Shown here: positions 25,192-37,289 of the stretch, piece after piece
How positions within the stretch are numbered: the stretch's first letter is position 1
How the letters are laid out: each line of letters starts with the position of its first letter
Assembly: GCF_020520425.1 (NCBI RefSeq)
Contig: NC_079492.1
Coordinates: 109,713,157-109,777,156, forward strand
Origin: Spinacia oleracea
Lineage: Eukaryota > Streptophyta > Magnoliopsida > Caryophyllales > Amaranthaceae
Direction of reading: 5' to 3'
Length of the DNA: 64,000 bases
Notes under the pieces: model-generated
Told to the model about the DNA's origin: nothing
Databases searched by the model: none
What the model saw: only the letters and a program-made list of their open reading frames with translations
Position numbers and translations under genes: made by a program

Positions 25192-27960
25192 TCAAAGCCA
25201 TTCTCCAATATGCTTGATTCCCATAGCTGCAGTGTGCGAGTTGTGCTTCGCCTGCGGCAGAGGTTTAGTCAATGGTTCTGATGTGTTGTCATCAATTCCA
25301 ATCTTGCTTATCTCGACTTCTTTTCTTTCAACGAACTCTCGTAGAAGGTGAAATCTACGAAGTACATGCTTGACTCTCTGGTGGTGTCTAGGCTCTTTTG
25401 CCTGTGCAATAGCTCCGTTATTATCACAATACAGGGCTATTGGTCCTTTAATGGAGGGGACTACACCAAGTTCACCTATGAACTTCCTTAGCCATATAGC
25501 TTCCTTTGCTGCTTCATGTGCAGCAATGTACTCCGCTTCAGTTGTAGAATCCGCAATGGTGCTTTGCTTAACACTTTTCCAGCTTACTGCTCCTCTGTTG
25601 AGGCAGAAGACAAACCCAGACTGTGATCTGAAATCATCTTTGTCGGTTTGGAAACTTGCGTACGTATAGCCTTTAACAATTAATTCATCATCTCCACCAT
25701 AGACCAGGAAGTCATCTTTGTGCCTTTTCAGGTACTTCAGAATATTCTTGGTAGCAGTCCAATGTGTCTCTCCTGGGTCTGACTAGTATCTGCTCGTATC
25801 ACTGAGTGCGTACGCAACATCCGGGCGTGTACATATCATAGCATACATTACTGAACCAATCAATGATGCATACGGAATCCCATTCATTCGTCTACGCTCA
25901 TCAAGTGTTTTTGGGCACTGAGTCTTGCTTAGAGTCATTCCATGAGACATGGGTAGGTAGCCTCGCTTGGAGTCTGCCATCTTGAACCTATCAAGCACCT
26001 TATTGATATAAGTGCTTTGACTAAGTCCAATCATCCTTTTAGATCTATCTCTGTAAATCTTGATGCCCAATATGTACTGTGCTTCTCCTAGATCCTTCAT
26101 CGAAAAACATTTCCCAAGCCAAATCTTGACAGAGTTCAACATAGGAATGTCATTTCCGATAAGTAATATGTCATCGACATATAATAATAGAAAAGCAATT
26201 TTGCTCCCACTGACCTTCTTGTATACACAAGATTCGTCTGCGTTCTTGATGAAACCAAAGTCACTGACTGCTTCATCAAAACGTATGTTCCAGCTCCTGG
26301 ATGCCTGCTTCAATCCGTAGATTGATTTCTTTAGCTTGCATACCTTTTTAGCATTCTTTGGATCCTCAAAACCCTCAGGCTGTGTCATAAAAACAGTTTC
26401 TGTTAAAACGCCGTTTAAGAAAGCGGTTTTGACATCCATCTGCCATATTTCGTAATCGTAATATGCAGCGATTGCTAACATTATCCGAATAGACTTTAGC
26501 ATTGCAACTGGTGAAAAGGTTTCATCGTAATCCACACCGTGGACTTGCCTGTAACCTTTTCTAACCAATCTAGCTTTGAAAACTTCAAGTTTCCCATCCT
26601 TGTCCTTTTCAGTTTGAAAACCCATTTTCTTCCAATGTATTGGTAGCCATCTGGCAAATCGACCAAATCCCAAACTTGGTTTTCAGACATGGAGTCTAAT
26701 TCAGAATGCATGTCTTCTTGCCATTGCTTGGAGCTAGGGCTCGTCATAGCTTGTTTGTAGGTCGTAGGTTCATCACTTTCAAGTAATAGAACGTCGTAGC
26801 TCTCGTTCGTCTCTAGATTTTCCATGATCCTCACCAGATACTTCTAAAGATCTCTGAGTTTCATCCTAAATGTCATCTGGAGCATTTTCTAGAGTTTGTT
26901 GTTCGACTCGAATTTCTTCGAGGTCTACTTTTCTCCCACTTGTCATTTTGGAAATGTGATTCTTTTCAAAAAAGATACCATCTCGAGCAACAAACACCTT
27001 GTTCTCAGATGTATTGTAGAAGTAATACCCCTTTGTTTCCTTTGGATAGCCGACAAGGATACATTTGTCAGATTTTGGATGAAGTTTGTCTGAAATTAAT
27101 CGTTTGACGTATACTTCACATCCAAATCTTAAGAAAAGACACTTTTGGGGGCTTTCCAAACCATAACTCATATGGAGTCTTTTCAACAGCTTTAGACGGA
27201 GCTCTATTTATAGTGAGTGCGGCTGTATTTAGTGCATGTCCCCAAAATTCTATTGGAAGTTCGACCTGACCCATCATTGATCTAACCATGTCTAGCAAGG
27301 TTCTGTTCCTCCATTCCGACACACCGTTCCATTGTGGTGTTCCAGGAGGAGTCAATTCTGATAGAATTCCACATTCTTTCAGATGGTCATCAAATTCATA
27401 GCTCAGATATTCACCGCGTCTATCAGACCGCAGTGCCTTAATCTTCTTGCCTAATTGATTCTCTACTTCACTCTGAAATTCCTTGAATTTGTCAAAGGAT
27501 TCAGACTTATGCTTCATTAGGTAGAAATAACCATATCTACTGAAGTCATCAGTGAAAGTGATAAAGTAGGTGAAACCACCCCTAGCATTTGTACTCATTG
27601 GTCCACATACATCTGTATGGATTAAACCCAATAGTTCAGTTGCTCTTTCTCCAACTTTAGAGAAAGGTTGCTTTGTCATTTTGCCAAGTAAACATGATTC
27701 GCACTTACCATAATCCTCTAAGTCAAATGGTTCTAGAATTCCTTCCTTTTGAAGTCTTTCCATGCGTTTCAAGTTAATATGGCCTAATCGACAATGCCAC
27801 AGATAAGTGAGATCTGAATCATCCTTTTTGGCCTTTTTGTTATTTATGTTATAAACTGGTTTATCGTGATCTAATAAATAAAGTCCATTGACTAATCTAG
27901 CAGATCCATAAAACATCTCTTTAAAATAAAACGAACAACTATTGTCTTTATTAAAAAGGA
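25192..27960 (-). pseudogene. Copy B pol: GAG-pre-integrase, integrase, RT, RNase H (decayed)
   Basis: In order on the minus strand: GAG-pre-integrase zinc region (LWHCRLGHINLKRME), integrase core (HTDVCGPM, DDFSRYGYF, QWNGVSEWRNRTLLD), RT (WQMDVKTAFLNG, YGLKQASRSWN, YVDDILLIG) and RNase H. Breaks seen against E and F: a one-base deletion near 27950, a two-base deletion near 27125 (in LKIWGCEV), CAG to TAG near 26868, a deletion of roughly 70 bases near 26815, a frameshift near 26610 and an in-frame TAG near 25783. The many lesions mark it as older than E. Confidence 0.9.
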
Positions 27961-29112
27961 AAATCCCTTAGCATCTAAGCAAGAAACAGAAATGATGTTT
28001 TTAGTAAGACTTGGAACATGGAAACACTCTTCCAGTTCCAAAACTAGCCCAGAGGGCAACGAAAAATAATAAGTTCCTACAGCTAATGCAGCAATCCGTG
28101 CTCCATTTCCCACTCGTAGGTTGACTTCACCCTTGCTTAACTTTCTACTTCTTCTTAGTCCCTGTGAATTGGAACATAAGTGTGAGCCACAACCTGTATC
28201 TAATACCCAAGAAGTTAAATTAGCAAGTATACAGTCTATAACGAAAATACCTGAAGATGGAACGACTGTTCCGTTCTTCTGATCTTCCTTTAGCTTTGGA
28301 CATTCTCTTTTGTAATGGCCTATTCCATCACAATAAAGACAGCTTGATGTGGACTTGTCCTGCTTTGATTTAGCATTGCCCTTGGGCTTTCCACTTTTCT
28401 TGAACGGTCTCCCTTTAGCCTTGAGTAAATCTTTTGCTTCACAGTCCAGTATTATCTCAGCCTTTCTGGCAAGGTGAACAAAATCTGCAACTGTTTCTTC
28501 TCTTGGTTCACTTAGGTATAGTTGCTTGAAGCGACCAAACCCACTGTGTAGTGAATTGAGCAAGATAGAGACTGCCATCCTTTTGCTTATTGGTGTTCCT
28601 AGCAGACTTAGGCGATCGAAATATGAAAGCATAAGATCCACATGGAACCTTAGTGGGACGCCTACCCTTTGTTTAGTGCGAAGGAGCTGAACATGTGTTT
28701 CTTGGACCTCCATCCTATAACACCTGTTGGGAGAACTAACCTTTAGACCAGACATTGATTCAATCAACTCATGGACGTTCAGGTCCCTGTCCTCCGTGCT
28801 TCCACGACAGATATCCCTCAGATTCTTGATGAGCGTGAAAGGTTCATAAGCTACAAACCTTCTAGCCCATTCATCAGGGATATTGTTCAGCATGAGACTC
28901 ATAACCTTTTTGAGATCCGCATCCCACGCGGATAATCTTTCAGGGGTCATGTCTCTGGCATAGTAGCTTGGCATGGGATATAACAGTACATACTCAAGTC
29001 CATTGAGTCTGACTATTTCAACTAGCTTAGCTTCCCATTCAAGAAAATTTGTTAGGTCCAGCTTGACCATAAGCTCAGAACCCATGATGATGTTTTGATT
29101 GTTGTTTGCCAT
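27892..29112 (-). pseudogene. Copy B gag (type 2) and protease
   Basis: Open frame of 406 codons from MANNNQNIIMG. It holds a gag domain (about 20-240, with FTLIKNLRDICRG and ILLNSLHSGFGRFKQLYL), a CCHC knuckle CLYCDGIGHYKREC (258-271) and the aspartic-protease motif VLDTGCGSH (about 303-311). Up to the knuckle it is almost unlike the gag of A and E, although leader and pol are nearly identical to theirs. The frame runs off near 27950 through a one-base deletion; gag itself is open. This points to exchange of the gag module. Confidence 0.85.
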
Positions 29113-30860
29113 AGTAAAACTACAATTGAAAAAGAATAAACAAATAAATAATCATTCACAGTTTCTCTTAATAAACTTAAATTCTAGCATACATGCATAA
29201 TTCAATGTTCATTAAGCATTTTATTCAAGTTATGTGTTCCGGCAGGTGTGAATAAAATGATTCCAAGATCCTAAAATCCATTGAAGAATTAAACACATTA
29301 TGTATTTAGACTCAATTCTAAAATATTTTAGGTAAGCAAAAGCCTTTTGCTAATAGTCTAGAAACTACTCTTGGTTGATAGGTACGTCTAAGAACTTATT
29401 AGGTAAACCTATCGATTTTGCCACGACATAAAAGGACTCCTTACTTATATCGTTGAGTTTCACCAAAACTAACATGTACTCACAATTATTTGTGTACATT
29501 ACCCCTTTAGTATCGATAAGTAACACCTCGCTATGGTGGAAAACTATCACTAAGATCGATGTAAAGGATATCCAAGTAAGTGTTATTTTGGCATGGCACC
29601 TTTTAACTCAATTTTTAAGTTTGGAACTTAAGGCTCTTACTATGTTGGTTAGATTTTAAGTGAACTAAAATCCTTAATCATGCAACATAATCAAGCTTTG
29701 ATCTCATGCATATTTAAGACATATTTAAAAGCAATAAATAACTTAAAGCATGCATAAGATAAATGTGATCTAGTATGGCCCGACTTCATCTTGAAGCTTC
29801 AACTTCAAAGTCCGTCTTGAAAATGGATTGGAAACACTGTCTTGAATTTCACCGCGAGATGCGCCATTTTCTTCAAATAGGATAAGCTATAATTAAATTA
29901 ATTACAACTATTTGATGGTACGCAGACCATATTTGAATTGAAAAATAAATTTGGTGCTTTAGACCAATTACATTCAAATTAATGGTGCGCAGACCATATT
30001 TTCTATCCTATTTGGGCCATACTAGTCACTTCATAACCTGCAAAACAGTACATATACAATATATACCATTCATCCATTCATTATCATGAATGGCCCACAT
30101 AATTGGTTAGTTAAAACACATTGTATGCATCACATAAATATTTGCATCAATTAATTAAGGGCACCAATAATCTACCAATTATTCAGTCCTTATTAATTCT
30201 AATCAAGTTGTTTAACCTTAAAGGATTTGTAGACCTAATCAAGAGTTTATGACTAAAAATGCTCCCACTTAAACCAATAACTTTATATGCTTTACTAATT
30301 TTAAACATAAAAATGTATTTCTAGTCTAACCGGAAACATACAAGTTTAATTAAAATTTAAAGCTCATATAAGATTATAATCGAATCCATTAATTTAATTT
30401 ATTTCAGTTGAATTAAACGAATTTAAATTAATTCAAGGTTTAATTTTAGTAAAATAATTAGTATAAATTAAAATTTATAATAATTATAATAATCAAAATT
30501 AAATCCCGAGAAAACAATTTAAATCATTAATTTTAACGTTAATTAAAATTATTTCCGAACTGAAAAATTCAAATTAAAATTAAAACGAACCAATCGGGTC
30601 AAGACAAGGCCATGGGCTTGCGCCCATACCTCGTCAAGTCCAACAAGCAACAAACCCCTTGTCACTCGATTGATCGTACCGCAAAGCCCAAGCAACAACG
30701 CACCAATGCGTCAGGCCCAGCGAGCCACGCTTGCGCGCAGCCCACTCGCCCAACGCCTTGGCGCGCTGCTGGGCAACGCTTGCTGGACAGGCCAGCCAAC
30801 GCTGCCCGCGTGCACGTTGTGCTGCGCTTGTCGCTGCCTTGGCTACTGCCTTGGCGTGCT
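29113..30860 (-). mobile_element. Copy B 5' leader, deleted before the PBS
   Basis: Shared family leader with the paired hairpins at 29915-29930 and 29982-29997, then a short GC-rich cassette (30600-30860). The rest of the leader, the PBS and the first ~345 bp of the 5' LTR are missing; the sequence jumps within GCCCTTAAC to an LTR interior. Confidence 0.8.
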
Positions 30861-31644
30861 GCCCTTAACTCATATTTATAGGCCATGGAATAAGTAAACG
30901 AATCCTACTAGGATACGAATTAATTAAATTAGAATCCTAGTAGAACTCTTATTTAATTAATTTATCTTTTAGGATTAGGAATTTAATCCTTAAACAAATC
31001 CTATACACTTTAGGTTTCGTATGTGAACACAAACTCTACACGAGCATGACCCGCAAGCGTGCAGGCCATGCCCGCGCACAGCCCACACGGCCGCTCGGCC
31101 CACGTGAGCTACAAGCCCACGCGAGCGCAGCAGCATTGCTCGCAGCCCACTGCTCGCAGCTGCGCGCGCAGCCACGGCCTGCTGGGCCTGGCCTTGCGCT
31201 GGGCCTGGCGTGGCCTTGGCTGTTCGTGTGGCACGCTGGCTTGCTGGACGCGGGCCTGGCTTCGTGCTGGGCCTTCGTCTAGCAAGCTCGTCCGATGCTA
31301 ATTCGTACGATGCGCTTCCGATTAATTTCCCGATTCCGGAATTCATTTCCGATACGAACAATATTTAATATTTTCAATTCCGGAATTAATTTCCGTTTCG
31401 AACAAATATTTAATATTTCCGTTTCCGGAATTATTTTCCGATTCCGATAAAATTTCTGATTCTGACAATATTTCCGTTTCCGGCAATATTTCCGATTCCG
31501 GCAATATTTCCATTTCCGATAATATTTTCTGATACGTACCACGTTTCCGTTTCCGGCAACATCTACGACTTGGATAATATTTATATTTCCGATACGATCC
31601 ATATTTCCGTTTCCGGCAATATCATCGTTTCCGGAGTATTATAC
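30861..31644 (-). mobile_element. Copy B 5' LTR, interior fragment
   Basis: Matches copy B's own 3' LTR from 23241 to about 24020 with few changes, including the GC segment and the TTTCCG array. It lacks both LTR ends: the left is lost in the leader deletion, and the right stops at GGAGTATT where a gypsy-type LTR starts. Confidence 0.8.
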
Positions 31645-33724
31645 TGTAACATCCCGACTTTTCGGTACCTTAATTATCGGTAATAAACCTTACATAACTC
31701 ATCATTAGCAGCGAAATTAAGCTTAATTAATTCTGGGACCTGTGGGTATGGGCCCACAAATAAAATAATCCTTAATAACATTTCAGAAATAATACAACTT
31801 TCCCAAAAATAATTATAAATCAATATTCTTATAACAACCTCAATAACAAGATTTCCATAATAAATATTTCTCATCTTGATATCTCCATAATAAACTACCA
31901 ACTACAGTAATAACTTTTCTCTTGAGCAACTCTAGCTCCTTAACCGAACCTGTACATCATCATAAAATAGAAAAACAGGAAAACACAGAAAAATACAAAA
32001 ATGAGTGGAAAACTCAGTAATATTACTCCAGCCCGTCAAAACGGTTTTGTTTTGAAACTCATTTGGCACATATCAATCATTAGCATTTATTGTTCGGAAA
32101 TAACTAACTTAATCTCGTTATCTTGAAAACTGTGTCGACAAGGAATCATTTCCTTTACAGTTCATTGGCAAGTACAGGTTTTGGCGGGACTTTTCTTACA
32201 TCATTTCAGGGGGGGAACTGTTTCCCAAACTTTAACTTTAACTTGCCTCTACCTGTAACTTGCCCATTTACTAGTTCAGCTCACTTTTCCATGCCGACAA
32301 AAGCAACATCGTCTTTCTTTAAAATAACTTTATAAATATCATTATTATTTCCGAACAACGTCTTTAACATCATAAAATAATAAAATACTTTAACATAACA
32401 TCATAGTCATAAATTATCCATCATATCATCTAGCATATAAATCACATAATAATCATATAATCCCACATTTCACATACGGGCATTTATATAAACACTTAAA
32501 ATATTATACGGGCATATGCATAAGTGCTGGACATAAAAATTACATAATAACATATACGGGCATATAAGATAAAATGCTAGACATAATAATTACCTCTTTC
32601 GATTAACCAATCGGCTTAATCCTTAAATATCATCACGGTGCAAATTCCCTCATAAATCATATTAGCTCGTTGATGCTCTATAATTAATCATAAGAACCCA
32701 AAAACATAATCACAAAAATTACTAAAATTATTCACCTAAAATAATATTCAATCTTAAAATCAAAATAAAGATACTTACTTTCCTTTTAAAAGCCCATCAT
32801 AATAATAGTTACTCCACTATGAAATAAAGGCCCACATCCCATATTTTACAGTAACCAAAAAGAGGGAGGAAAATAAGTAGAGAAGCAGCCAAGCAGGGGC
32901 ATACGCGCAACAACCACACGATGATGCAGAGCTAAGTTGGATTCCGGCGACGGAATGGATGACGCCGGGGCTGGGTTCTGGGAGGCGACGGGAAGATTCG
33001 CCGGAAGCAGGTGGTGGCGGTAGCGGCGGTGCCGCGGTGGTCGTGAAGGAGGAGAGGCAAAATGAAGAAAAGCTTATGATTTTCTGGGTAAAATATGTAA
33101 TTAATGGTGTAATTCAACTTGGGAAATATATGATAGCTGAACAGCAATTTATAGAGCTTAAAGGGATTGATAAACGTAAGCAATGATCTCATATAAAACT
33201 CCCATTGTTTTGCAATACAATGGTTTATGATAGAGAAGGGGGTAAAATTTGTGGCAAAACTACTACGTGTAAGAATTGGGTAATGCATGAGGGAGCTTGT
33301 AAGTCAAAGAAACAGAAAAATATCAACATTTGGAAGGCTAGAATGGCTGTGAATATCCCTTGCCTACACGTATAAAAGAGAAAGGTGGAAAAATGACATG
33401 AATTTTGACATACTTTTAGGAAGAAGGAAAGTCAACAAATTAGTTTGTTTTACGAACTCCAAATACACGTATAAAGAATGGATGATGAATAAGAATTTGA
33501 CTTTAGCTTGACTAGGAAAACAAACAAAATGATAGTCTTGCTTTAGTCTTTAGGTGGAGGGAAAAACAAATTAGATGAGAATTTGGGATTAAATAATTCG
33601 TATTATGTCACAAAGGTAGACATAATAAGATAATTAAAACAGCTCGGAAAAATTTAGGACGTAATTACGTTAATAATCGTAATTACCGAATAATAAAACA
33701 GGCTTAAAAATACGGGGTGTTACA
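31645..33724 (-). mobile_element. Ty3/gypsy-type solo LTR (2080 bp)
   Basis: Plus strand begins TGTAACATCCCGACTTTTCG and ends TACGGGGTGTTACA, so the ends are TG...CA with inverted TGTAACA-CCCG termini, typical of plant gypsy LTRs. The orientation is minus, since the reverse strand starts TGTAACACCCCGTATTTTTA. No internal domains adjoin either side. A matching 5-bp target duplication was not found (TATAC against CATGT), so an unequal event may have removed it. ORFs at 32932-33288 are not credible genes. Confidence 0.7.
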
Positions 33725-33726
33725 CA

Positions 33727-35885
33727 TGTAATACCCCGAAATTTTAAATTCGATTTATTAAAATTAAAAATATTTATTGACTTGATTTCGTTTTAATTAA
33801 ATTATGAATAATCAAATTTCGTTATTTTAATCGTTTTTACGATTTATTTTAAACGATAAATTTATAAACGAATTTTTTATTTATTTTCGTTAACGATAAT
33901 TTTTTTTATAAGAATTATTTTTACTTAAACATTTCTATTTTTAGCAATTTTTGAAATTTTGCCAAAATTGTGAATTATATTTTTTTTTTAAAAAAAAATG
34001 TCTGCTTTATTTCCTTGCTCCCCACGCACAAACCAGGAAGACAAAAACTTCCTTCCTTCCCTCAATTCAGTCCAAATGCAGATGCTTGGACCCCAAGTAC
34101 ACTCCCTTGTTCATCACACTTCCCATATACAAATTCAGAAAATTAAGGTGGAATTTCAACAACAAACAAACCACAATTTCAATTTCAATCTCACTCCTTA
34201 TTTTTGGTGATTCAATCCAACCAACCACCATCAACCACCGTCTGCCACCACCGCAGCCACCACCGTGCACCACCATTCTCACAACCACCTCAACCACCCT
34301 GACCACCGTCGCCCCAGCACCACCGCACACTCCACCCCTCGTCCCTGCTCTTCTCCTTCGACACTCCCCTGTCCCCTCTCCCTTTTCTCTTCGCAGCACC
34401 ATCGCCGACAATCACCACTACCTCCAGCCACCCTCATCATCTCTCCAACCAACCTCCGCTCCTAAAAATCCGGCGATCCGCCGCCCAAAACCGCCCAGAA
34501 CCACCCCAACCTCCCCTGTTTTTCGGCCACTTCGCGCCCCTTTCTCCCTCTCTCCCTTTGTTCTGCCACCACCAAAACCCCACCACCCTCATCGCCCTCC
34601 GGCGTCGAGCCACCTAAGCCCAGCCGCCACCTTTCCCTCCTCCCTCCTCCATTTCCTCCTCCTCGTGCGTCTCCTCTCCCCTCCCCTGTTCGTGCCTTCA
34701 TTTGAAAGAAAAAGAAAGAAATCAGTTTCATTTGAAACTTGATTTTATCCTCCCTCAAACCTAAATTCAGATTGGGCCATTTTATAATTTGGGCTTTTTG
34801 GGTGAGTAAAGCCTGATTTATAATTTTCAGAATCTAATTTATCAATTCTTAGGATTTAATAATTTTTGTAAAATGTATATTTACTAATAAAATTGTTTAT
34901 TATTTTCAGGTTTTATTATCGATTTTATGAGAATAGGATTCTAGTGTTATATATCCAAAATGAAATTTAAACAAATACTTTCATAAAAAATTGATTTAAA
35001 AACTTGTATGTATTTTGATTAAAAATCCGAGTAACAATAATAATATTTCGTTAAATTTCAAAATTACATTTTTATTAAAATTCGTTATTTATAAATCCAT
35101 TACTTATAAAATTTATGATTTATAAAATATTGATTTTATAATTATTTATCGATTTTAGTACTAATTCAATTATTTACTACTTTTTAAAGAAATTGGACTC
35201 AGAGCTCAGGACGAACGAACCCAGGCAAATCCCTAGCGAATCGCGGAGTTAGGTAACGGCTATTGCTAGTACCCGCAATTCCCTTATAAATGCGATTATG
35301 AAATTACAACGTTATGATTAATTTATTAAATGAATGTTTTGACATGTTTTATGAATTGCGGGAAATGAAATATGATTTTATTGAATTATTTATTATGATA
35401 TGATTCGATGGAAATATTCCTTATATTATGATTGATTGAATATTCTTATAAAATAATGTTTATAAGAAACCATGACAGGAATGATGATTTATTTTGATCG
35501 TATGATCCAAAGGAAATATGTTACTTCAACCGAAGTAAAAAGGCTAAAATGTAAAATTAAACGAAACATGATAAATGAAAGTGAAATACCTAGCCCGTTT
35601 GGCAGTATATGTTCACAGGTTACGATTCTCGGTCATGCATGTACCCATGGGGCATCCGCCCATTGAGCTAAGGCTCTCATGTTTTCGGGCCAAGGCCCCA
35701 TGTTTATGGACAGCGGTCCATCGTGGAAGACGTTCCACCATGTCATACTTGCCACGGCTAGCATGTGCACCCTAAAGTTATGAATGAATTAAATAAAGGA
35801 CTTTATAAAATGTTTTAAATTGTTCTATTCTCCTTGTGTTATTAAATAAATGAATTGAAATGAATTTACGTTGCTAGAATAGTTC
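33727..35885 (+). mobile_element. Second gypsy-like LTR or LTR fragment
   Basis: Starts TGTAATACCCCGAAATTTTA, two bases after the preceding LTR. AT-rich at first, then a CCACC/CTCC-rich block (34200-34700), then GGACTCAGAGCTCAGGACGA and AGGTAACGGCTATTGC words near 35188-35270. No matching CA end is visible before the CACTA sequence at 35889, so it is truncated or extends beyond recognition. The 263-codon ORF at 33951-34742 is a proline/serine-rich low-complexity frame overlapping a similar one on the other strand; I do not call it a gene. Confidence 0.5.
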
Positions 35886-35888
35886 GTT

Positions 35889-37289
35889 CACTAGTGGAAA
35901 AAGGCTTATTTGCATCCCCGCATTTGCCACGCCATTCTGAACATGTGATGCAAATAACAAATTTTAGCATAAAATTTACTCATTTGCGTCGCAGCTTTGT
36001 TAAACTGCGAGGCAAATGACTCTAGGATGCCCCTCAGAGTCATTTGCATCGCAGATTAACAAAGCTGCGAGGCAAATGACTCAATCAAGTGCGTCGCAGA
36101 TTTACAAATCTGCGATGCACTGCGTGTCCACCTAAGAATGTACGATAATTTCGGTTTCTAAAATTTAATTATTACCTTTTCCTTTTTTTTATTTGGTGCG
36201 ACGCAGTCTACCTGCTCATATTCCCTTTCTCTCCTATTCTCTCATACATATCCTGCCTCCCCTGTACAACTCTTTCTCTCTCGTATATTCCAGATCTCCA
36301 TTGTTGAAACTCCAAAGCTTCTCTGTCGATCTCTCCTTCAAAATCAATATCGAGCTTTCCCTTCAAAGTCTCCTCTCACCAAATCATCCCAATCTCTCAT
36401 ATTTGTTTTAAAATTCAAGCTTAGCGAATACGAAGGAGGCAAACCCAGATCTGAAAGCGATGACTTCTTCAGCCAGATTTCAAGCCGCGTTCTCTGAAAA
36501 CTCCAGCTCTGAGTTGGATGAATCGGCGACGACTCATCTTGGGTGCGGTGGAAGTGGGGCTGAGTTTTGGGGCATTATGTTGAGTCAACTCAGACTGAGT
36601 TGGTCCCGAGTTACACCGGTACATGCCTTCAAATTGCAGAAAAGTGGGGAGAGAAAGAGGGATATAGCTGGGTTTTCGAAACAGTGAAATCTTCAAGTGT
36701 CCTCTTCATCTGTGAGCTCCCATTCCAGCATATTGTCCGTGAAATTTCTCAGGATTTCAAGGTAATTAAGAAAAATTTAAATAAAATTTGGAAATTTGAT
36801 TTCAGTAATTTAATTGTTGCTTGATTTGATTAATTAGCTTGTGATTTCATTGTTGTTTGATTTGCTTCTCCTTTTGTGATGTACGTGTTTAATTGGTTAA
36901 GTGTGCACTGGTTAACTGAGATAGTATGATTGGGAATTTTAGGTTTACATTGTTGTTTGATTGAATTTAGGGCAATTTAGGACTAGGAATTTAATTTTTG
37001 TTAATTAATTTCTGATTTCTATAGGGCAATTTGTCTTTCGTTGTTTTCTGTGGCTTTGCAGCATTCACTTGATTATCATACCCGATTATGGTCCAGTTGA
37101 CAGTAACGTTAGAGGAGAAGGTATGAGTTTTGCTTTAGAATTTCGTTGATATATCCACTAAGAGTTGTGTTTAAATGTATCAATTGTGAGGAATCAGTCT
37201 GCCCTTTTGCCCACTTTTCAGCATTAGAGATAATTAAATGTCAAGCTAATTGTCTATAAGAAGTATTGTGGAATTCCCATTCTTGTATC
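35889..37289 (+). mobile_element. CACTA (En/Spm-like) transposon 5' end, truncated
   Basis: Begins CACTAGTGGAAAAAGGC at 35889 after GTT. Between 35960 and 36125 there are inverted subterminal repeats: TTTGCGTCGCAG ... CTGCGAGGCAAATGACTC appears in several arrangements, as expected for transposase-binding sites of CACTA elements. The body runs to 37289, where copy C's LTR begins, so the 3' end and any TPase are missing here. Confidence 0.65.
36180..37117 (+). other. Possible exon-intron remnant inside the CACTA element
   Basis: A pyrimidine-rich, leader-like stretch (36190-36410) precedes an ATG at 36460 (MTSSARFQAAFSENSSSELD). A CAAG|GTAATT donor near 36762 and a GGCTTTGCAG acceptor near 37060, then GAAG|GTATGAG near 37115, look like splice sites. 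I recognise no protein family. It could be the element's own transcript or a captured host fragment. Confidence 0.25.

Noticed and set aside
24330-31644. Endogenous virus (pararetrovirus) insertion
   Set aside because: Domain order gag-protease-integrase-RT-RNase H with LTRs and a tRNA-Met primer site is Ty1/copia. No movement-protein or coat-protein region of a plant virus was seen.
31640-33729. Target-site duplication for the gypsy-type solo LTR
   Set aside because: The five bases on the left (TATAC) and right (CATGT) do not match, so I do not claim a duplication.
33951-34742. 263-codon ORF rich in Pro, Thr and Ser
   Set aside because: Falls in a CCACC/CTCC low-complexity block of an LTR and is mirrored by Gly/Arg-rich frames on the other strand. 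No signal or domain.
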